From: Candidatus Altimarinota bacterium
GTDB taxonomy: Bacteria > Patescibacteriota > Gracilibacteria > BD1-5 > UBA6164
Direction: 5' to 3'
Length of the DNA: 32,499 nt
Assembly: GCA_020629795.1 (NCBI GenBank)
Contig: JAHDCR010000009.1
Location: 1-32,499 of the forward strand
In this document: in pieces, positions 27,910 through 32,499 of the stretch
Position numbering within the stretch: position 1 is the stretch's first letter
Layout: each line of letters opens with the position of its first letter
Notes under the pieces: generated by a model
What the model was told of the DNA's origin: nothing
The model's database searches: none
The model's input: the letters and a program-made list of their open reading frames with translations, nothing else
Position numbers and translations under genes: made by a program

Positions 27910-29169
27910 TTATTTATATTTGTTTAACAAATGCTGTCTGAGCTTTTCTTTTGATTCTTCTTGACTGCTTAATCCAGAATCTTCAGGTGTGTTTTCAAGC
28001 GGATCTTCTATTATAGGATCTTCAATAGTTGGAGTCTCTATTTCTGGTGGAAGCACTTCTGTTATAGGTGGATTAGTAACTGGATTTATTACTCATTGAT
28101 TAGACGAGTTTCATGTCAATTCTAGTATACTAGCTTTGTAAACTTGAAATGAATGCTTTTCAGGAAAGAACACCATCAAAGTTGTAATAATCATTACTGT
28201 TAGACCAATAAGTCATAGTATCATTCCAACTCTTGTGTTTGGTGCATATTTAAAGTTTTGGAATCTTTTCAAAAAGTTTGTAGATTCTTTTTTAAAATGA
28301 GATTCATAGTTTGAAAAGTGGATTTTTTCAACAACTTTTGGAGCTGATTCTTCATTAGACTGCGTAGGTGTTATTTCTTTTGTACTTTGTAGAGCTTGTG
28401 ACTCATGAGTGAGTGCACTCTCTGAAGTCAGTTCATTTTTTTCTTTTTTATTTCTTTTGAATTTAGAAAAAAATCATTTCTTTTTTTCTGACTTTTTTTC
28501 TTCTTTGTCTCTGAGGATAGCTTTTGTCTTTTCTGCATTTTCTATAGCTATTTTATCTTTCTGTGAATTTTCATCTTCTTCTTTTTTCTCCTCTTGTTTG
28601 AAATTTTCAGTGACTGACTCATGAGTTTTTTCCTCTTGCTTAGTAATATTTTCTTGAGGGGAATTTTCGTCTTTATCCTCAGAAATTAACTCAACATTGT
28701 CGGTGTTTTTTTGAAGAATATTATTTTCAGATGTATAACTATTTTCAGTGTCAGATATAGTCGTGTCCTGATTTGCAATAGACTGACTTTCTAATATTTC
28801 ACTTTCATCAACTTTTGATGTTTCTATTGGCTTAATTTCTGATATTGAATCCTCATTAGCTGTAGAGATTTTAGGACTACTTTTTTTATCAATTTGTTTT
28901 TTTAGATCAGCAAAAGAAATGTTATGACTTTTCTTTTGTGGATTTTTAATTTCTGCCTCATTTGAATCAGCTTGAGTAGCAACAAGTGTGTCTTCTGATA
29001 TTTCACTTTCAGTTGTTGCTTGTGGTTCATGTTGCATTTTAATATTAGCAATAGTATCTGAATTTTTAGGCTCAGTTTCAGTATTTACTGTAGAAGAGCT
29101 ATCAGATTCCTGATTTTTTTGTTCTGCTAAAGCCTTAAGATTTAACTTAAATTTTGGTTCAACTCACAT
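27910..29169 (-). CDS. Low-complexity single-span membrane protein, unknown function
   Basis: 419 aa. The N-terminal 300 residues are highly charged, Glu/Ser/Lys/Asn-rich low complexity (repeated EEKxxE, SxSE patterns). A Lys-rich stretch (KFKRNKKEKNE) and a segment FLKRFQNFKYAPNTR lead into one membrane helix (GMILGLIGLTVMIITTLMVFF, about 310-332). A Pro/Glu/Thr-rich tail of about 85 residues follows. TGA is the second codon (Met-Gly) and occurs five times in all, mainly near the membrane. It precedes pilB but has its own terminator. The long cytosolic disordered part with one span resembles anchoring or anti-sigma-type proteins only loosely; no family is recognised. Confidence 0.75.
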
Positions 29170-29262
29170 TATTTACAAATTTATTAAATATGTTGTAAAT
29201 AAATAATAGAATACTTTTAAATATATGTCAATAATTATATATTAAAAAAGTCAATAAATATA

Positions 29263-29288
29263 AATATCCTCTGTTTTTAGAGGATATT
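29263..29288 (-). terminator. Weak terminator after the 29321-30097 prepilin gene
   Basis: AATATCCTCT and AGAGGATATT form a perfect 10-bp stem around six bases. On the minus strand the following tail is TTATATTT, so termination is plausible but weaker than elsewhere. Confidence 0.55.
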
Positions 29289-29320
29289 AATGCTTATAAA
29301 ATTTAATTTTAAGTTAAAAA

Positions 29321-30097
29321 CTATAAAATTCAGTCACAAATCGTATCTTGTAAAACTCAGTTAGAGTCAAGAGTTTGATATTCATCAGTACTTCAAGTTG
29401 CGCTTATATTTTTTCAAGCAAGGTTAATTTCACTACAAGATCTCAGATCAGTGTTTTGCCAATAGTCATCTCACGCAGCACTTAACATTTGGTCGAGACT
29501 ACTTCCATCACTATAAGGAGTACCTGTATTAAAATCATAGGGAAGAGTGTTAAATCCTTTATCAAATAAAAATAAAGATTTACTGCTGGGTAAAGATATA
29601 TCAGTATCACTGATTGTGTCTAGAGCTAAAGCAATGTTTGGAAGTACGTTTTTAGAGACGCTTCTATAATCTCATTGTAGTATTGTGTATGGACTATCAC
29701 TATTCTCAGCACTTGCAGCAATTTGGTATTCTTGACGATTTCTAGTTGTGGAATAAATATAGGGAATTTTAAGTTCAGGATCCAATGGAAGGTTTGTTGA
29801 CGAGGTAGTAAGTGATACTTTTGTGTTCATTTTTCATTGGTATCCAATAATTACACTTCAATTTACAAGATTGAATCTATCTCATGGAAATGGATAAGCT
29901 CATCTCTCTCTTTTATAAAGACTTAGTTGAGATCAAAGAGCAGATACATCCGTGATTCGTGCTGTGTCTCTCGCGTCAGAGATACTTTTTGTGTAGCTGT
30001 AAAATCAAATGGAAGTTAGAATTACGAGGATAGTTGCTGTAACTACGATTTCTACAAGAGTAAAAGCTGAACTTATAGATTTAGTACTTATTTTCAT
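29321..30097 (-). CDS. Prepilin-like minor pilin with Ala at the cleavage site
   Basis: 258 aa with TGA as glycine (about 14 TGA). The leader MKISTKSISSAFTLVEIVV has the pilin pattern (Phe-Thr-Leu-Val-Glu, then a hydrophobic helix VVTATILVILTSIGFYSY), but the residue before Phe +1 is Ala rather than Gly; PilD accepts Ala at low rate, so processing may be slow or the protein is a GspH-type minor pilin. The SISDARDTARITDVSALGSQL section matches the other prepilins of the window (helical linker). The C-terminal domain has two Cys 30 residues apart and no known fold. It is divergent from the 30225 exported protein gene, with 127 bases between them. It ends in TAG. Confidence 0.8.
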
Positions 30098-30224
30098 GAA
30101 ACTATATTAAGAAATATTTAATTTATTATTCAAGCTGTATTCTTTGAAAAATTTGGTGTAAATATCAAGAATAGATAACTTATTAATAGAAAATTAAGTA
30201 TTAGTATAGCAAAAAATATAATAG

Positions 30225-30965
30225 ATGAAACAAATAGCAATAAAACGTCTTGCGCTTTTGGGAATATTGTTATCTACAATATTTTTTAGATATGTGTATG
30301 CTGCTGATACAACTTCAGATACATTTATATCTCAATCATCTACAGGTCTTTGATCAAATAATTCTGTAATTTCTACAGAATTTTATGCCAGACCATCTTG
30401 ATCTGGTGCGTATTATATAAACAGATGAAATAATTCTTCGGTAATATGAAATTATTTTGAAGGATTTTATTATGATTCAATTTTATGATATTTTGAACTA
30501 GATTGGTCAAATAATCAAAATGAAAATGTTAGAATCATTGGGTCAACCTCTTTATGTCCAAACTCTTATTGATATAAATTATGAGGATATTCATATTCTC
30601 CCCATTTTTGATATATGGATTTTGACTTTAATCAGAATACTTTTGTGTACTACTGTGAAGAAGATTCCTCTCTAAGATGATATGCTTATAACAGTTTTAA
30701 TTGATTTCAAAACTTTGCTTGAATTGAGTTTGATATCTGAGCTGAGTCTGATGTAGAAGTAACTCCTCCAGCACCTGAAGAAACATTTGTTAATTCAGGA
30801 ACAGAAGTTGACGATGAGTCAGTTTCTTGAGATACAGAAGCAATTGATGCTGTTGATCCTAGAGAATCTAAAGATACAAATTCAAACTTTACAAAAAATA
30901 CAATTCAGAATGATAGATTCGAGTTTGATGTAAGGATAGAATCATCTTTCTTTATTATAAAATAA
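30225..30965 (+). CDS. Exported protein rich in Gly/Tyr/Asn, unknown function
   Basis: 246 aa with TGA as glycine (about 17 TGA). The N-terminus MKQIAIKRLALLGILLSTIF…VYA is a signal peptide with likely cleavage after VYA. The mature part is rich in Gly, Tyr, Phe, Asn and Ser and holds two Cys (SLCPNS and VYYCEED) that could form a disulfide. An acidic Glu/Asp/Pro/Thr linker (about 170-215) follows, then a beta-rich end (RFEFDVRIESSFFIIK). No family is recognised. It opens a run of four exported or membrane genes on the plus strand. Confidence 0.7.
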
Positions 30966-31073
30966 TCACTACACAATATTTTTAAAAATTAGCAGTAAGA
31001 AATTGTATTATTGGCTTTGAAAATAATATGGAGATGCTATACTGATTCTTAATTATTTATAACATATTTGTTT

Positions 31074-31829
31074 ATGAAAAAAATATTATGTTTGTTTTCG
31101 ATACTATTATTGGTGTCTTGTGCTAATGAAAGTGTCGAAAACGCAAGTACTGAAACTGTAGGGACAGAGGTAGCTGAGAGTAATTTGAGTACAGATTCTC
31201 AAGATATAAGTTCAGGACAGGAAAAAATCGGAGATATTCCGTCTATGCTTCAAAAGCTTCCAGATGTATACATGCAAGATGAAAACTTTAAATTTTGCGT
31301 TGCTCAAAATGTCGATGCCTGTATAAGTGATTTTATTTATCAGAATCCAGATATATCATCTTGTGATGATTTCATAACAGAAAGTGGAAGAGAAATGTGT
31401 AATGCTACTCAGGTGACTTCACAAGCGAGACAAGAAGAATCTTTAGTATTATGTGAAAGTTTACCAATCGATTCAGCTAATTCATGTAAAAATGAAGTTG
31501 CTATTGCAATATGACTCAAAACTTGAGAGGTAAAAACGTGCGATTCTCTAGCTGATTGATATATAGTTGAGTGTAAAAATCAGATAATTACTTCAAATGC
31601 TATTAGTTCTAGAGATGTATCTCTTTGTGATGATATTATAACTTCAGATGAATCATTTAATTATGAAAAAGACTTTTGTATTCAAGAAATAGCAATGCAG
31701 ATTGAAAATGATGAATTTGAAAAACAACAGCTAGAAGAACAAGAAAGAATCATGAAAGAGCAGGAAGCTGAAATGCTAGAAATGGAGAGACAAATGGCAG
31801 AGGAACAGGAATTATTAGAGAGTCAATAA
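31074..31829 (+). CDS. Lipoprotein with five paired-cysteine repeats and a coiled-coil tail
   Basis: 251 aa with TGA as glycine (three TGA). MKKILCLFSILLLVSC ends in a lipobox (LVSC), so Cys16 is lipidated. After an acidic Ser/Thr stretch there are five cysteine pairs of similar form, spaced about 25-30 residues: FCVAQNVDAC, SCDDFITESGREMC, LCESLPIDSANSC, TCDSLADGYIVEC and LCDDIITSDESFNYEKDFC, each followed by hydrophobic residues. The last 45 residues are a Glu/Gln/Lys-rich helix (QLEEQERIMKEQEAEMLEME). This suggests a disulfide-braced solenoid on a lipid anchor. I know no named family that fits exactly. I use ATG 31074; a TTG six bases earlier is in frame but less likely. Confidence 0.8.
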
Positions 31830-31906
31830 AACGAATAATATATTTCAAATTATGACCCTATATGTCATTAAACTGTAGTATGAATATTATTATTAAACTT
31901 ATAAGT

Positions 31907-32227
31907 ATGTCACCACTTACAAAAACAAAACCGGTAGAAACTAATAAGAGTTATACACAATATATATTGCCAGCTTATGTTATAATATCTGCAATTTTCA
32001 TCTTATTAGTAGCTTATTCATATTTTCAATGAGTTGTTTATAATTCTTGAACACTTAGATGACAACAACAATGATATGAAGCAGCATATACTGAAGTTGT
32101 TAATGCTGTATCGCAGAAATGTGAAGCTGTTTCATTAAATGTATGAGAAACTTCTGTTAGTGTTGTTAATGTAGCGTGTCTACAACAAGCTCCAGAAAAT
32201 AATACAGTCCCAGAAGTAGCTGAATAA
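31907..32227 (+). CDS. Small single-span membrane protein, unknown function
   Basis: 106 aa with TGA as glycine (five TGA). A short cytosolic part (MSPLTKTKPVETNKSYTQY) is followed by one helix (ILPAYVIISAIFILLVAYSYF) and about 65 external residues with two Cys (QKCEAV, NVACLQQ). The arrangement NSGTLRGQQQGYEAAYTEVV loosely recalls LemA-type proteins but is too short to assign. An in-frame ATG at 31880 would add nine residues. It follows the Cys-repeat lipoprotein gene by 77 bases; a terminator lies downstream. Confidence 0.65.
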
Positions 32228-32243
32228 TTTTTGAATTATTAAT

Positions 32244-32276
32244 AAAAAAAACTCATAATTACGAGTTTTTTATTTT
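32244..32276 (+). terminator. Terminator after the small membrane protein gene
   Basis: AAAAACTC and GAGTTTTT pair around ATAATTAC, then TATTTTTG. It lies 17 bases after the TAA. Confidence 0.8.
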
Positions 32277-32374
32277 TGTCATAATTTCATTAATTATCAA
32301 GTTAATTTAGGATTAACTATCGCTATTTTTCAAGCATTAAGTAGTATATATATGTTTATATGTAATTCATTTTT

Positions 32375-32499
32375 ATGCATAAAATTATTAAGAGAGGTGT
32401 TTCATTGTTTTTCATAAGTGCATTATTATTTCAATCAATTTTATGAGCCTACGCAGATGAACAATCATATGATGAGGCTAAGCCAAAGATAGATTCAGT
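32375..32499 (+). CDS. Exported protein, N-terminal part only
   Basis: The gene runs off the right edge after 41 codons. MHKIIKRGVSLFFISALLF leads to ILGAYA, a signal peptide with likely cleavage after AYA; the mature start is acidic (DEQSYDEAKPKIDS). One TGA (Gly in LGAYA) is in frame. Nothing more can be said about function; it continues the block of exported proteins. Confidence 0.6.

Noticed and set aside
125-32227. Mass pseudogenisation or frameshifts, because most genes are broken by TGA
   Set aside because: Frames continue cleanly past every TGA, TGA lands on conserved glycines, and TAA/TAG appear only at the expected ends.
1-32499. CRISPR array, insertion sequence or phage region
   Set aside because: No regularly spaced direct repeats, no transposase or integrase motifs, and no long terminal inverted repeats were found; gene content is coherent.

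Overview
The window reads as about 32.5 kb of an AT-rich, gene-dense bacterial genome in which the codon TGA is not a stop but glycine (NCBI translation table 25). Read with the standard code, almost every gene falls into fragments. Read with TGA = Gly, the fragments join into full-length proteins, and TGA lands on invariant glycines: the PilT P-loop, the FtsZ nucleotide-binding loop, FtsA IPIGGDS, the GGVHGDE zinc motif of the aspartoacylase-like enzyme, both GTSAPE repeats of the cation exchanger, and PP2C GDATGHG. Only TAA (23) and TAG (7) end genes here. This code is known from Candidatus Absconditabacteria (SR1) and Gracilibacteria (BD1-5) of the Patescibacteria/CPR; I cannot tell the two apart from this window. 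Small proteins, tight packing, almost no Shine-Dalgarno sequences and a type IV pilus set agree with that placement. The decoding tRNA-Gly(UCA) is not in the window.

Layout. 1-1000 (+): tail of an unknown gene, then a complete aspartoacylase/succinylglutamate desuccinylase-like enzyme. 1008-7051 (-): from high to low coordinates, a membrane SpoIIE-type PP2C phosphatase, a VirB4-like ATPase, a TspO-like membrane protein, ribosomal protein L11, tRNA-Glu(CUC), a small membrane protein and a DUF4105/Lnb-N protein. 7292-22497 (+): ftsA-ftsZ, a giant prepilin-like protein ending in leucine-rich repeats, pnp, two CYTH-domain genes, a second prepilin-like gene, nusA, rplI-ruvX, a Na+/Ca2+-type exchanger, a surface protein with a PDTG sorting-like tail, and pilT. 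22559-30097 (-): a prepilin-like protein, a low-complexity single-span membrane protein, then pilB - cytosolic PP2C phosphatase - pilC as a tight operon, then the probable major pilin. 30225-32499 (+): four consecutive exported or membrane proteins of unknown function, the last one cut by the window edge.

How the genes fit together. Most of the window serves the cell surface: extension (PilB) and retraction (PilT) ATPases, the platform protein PilC, a likely major pilin, three larger prepilin-like proteins, and several exported unknowns. Two SpoIIE-type phosphatases, one translated between pilB and pilC, suggest phosphorylation-controlled pilus activity. The rest is housekeeping: division (ftsA, ftsZ), RNA metabolism (pnp, nusA, ruvX) and ribosome (rplK, rplI). 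TGA-glycine is absent from rplK, nusA and the major pilin but very frequent in minor pilins and exported proteins. No CRISPR array, insertion sequence or rRNA was seen, and no stretch longer than 300 bases lacks a gene.
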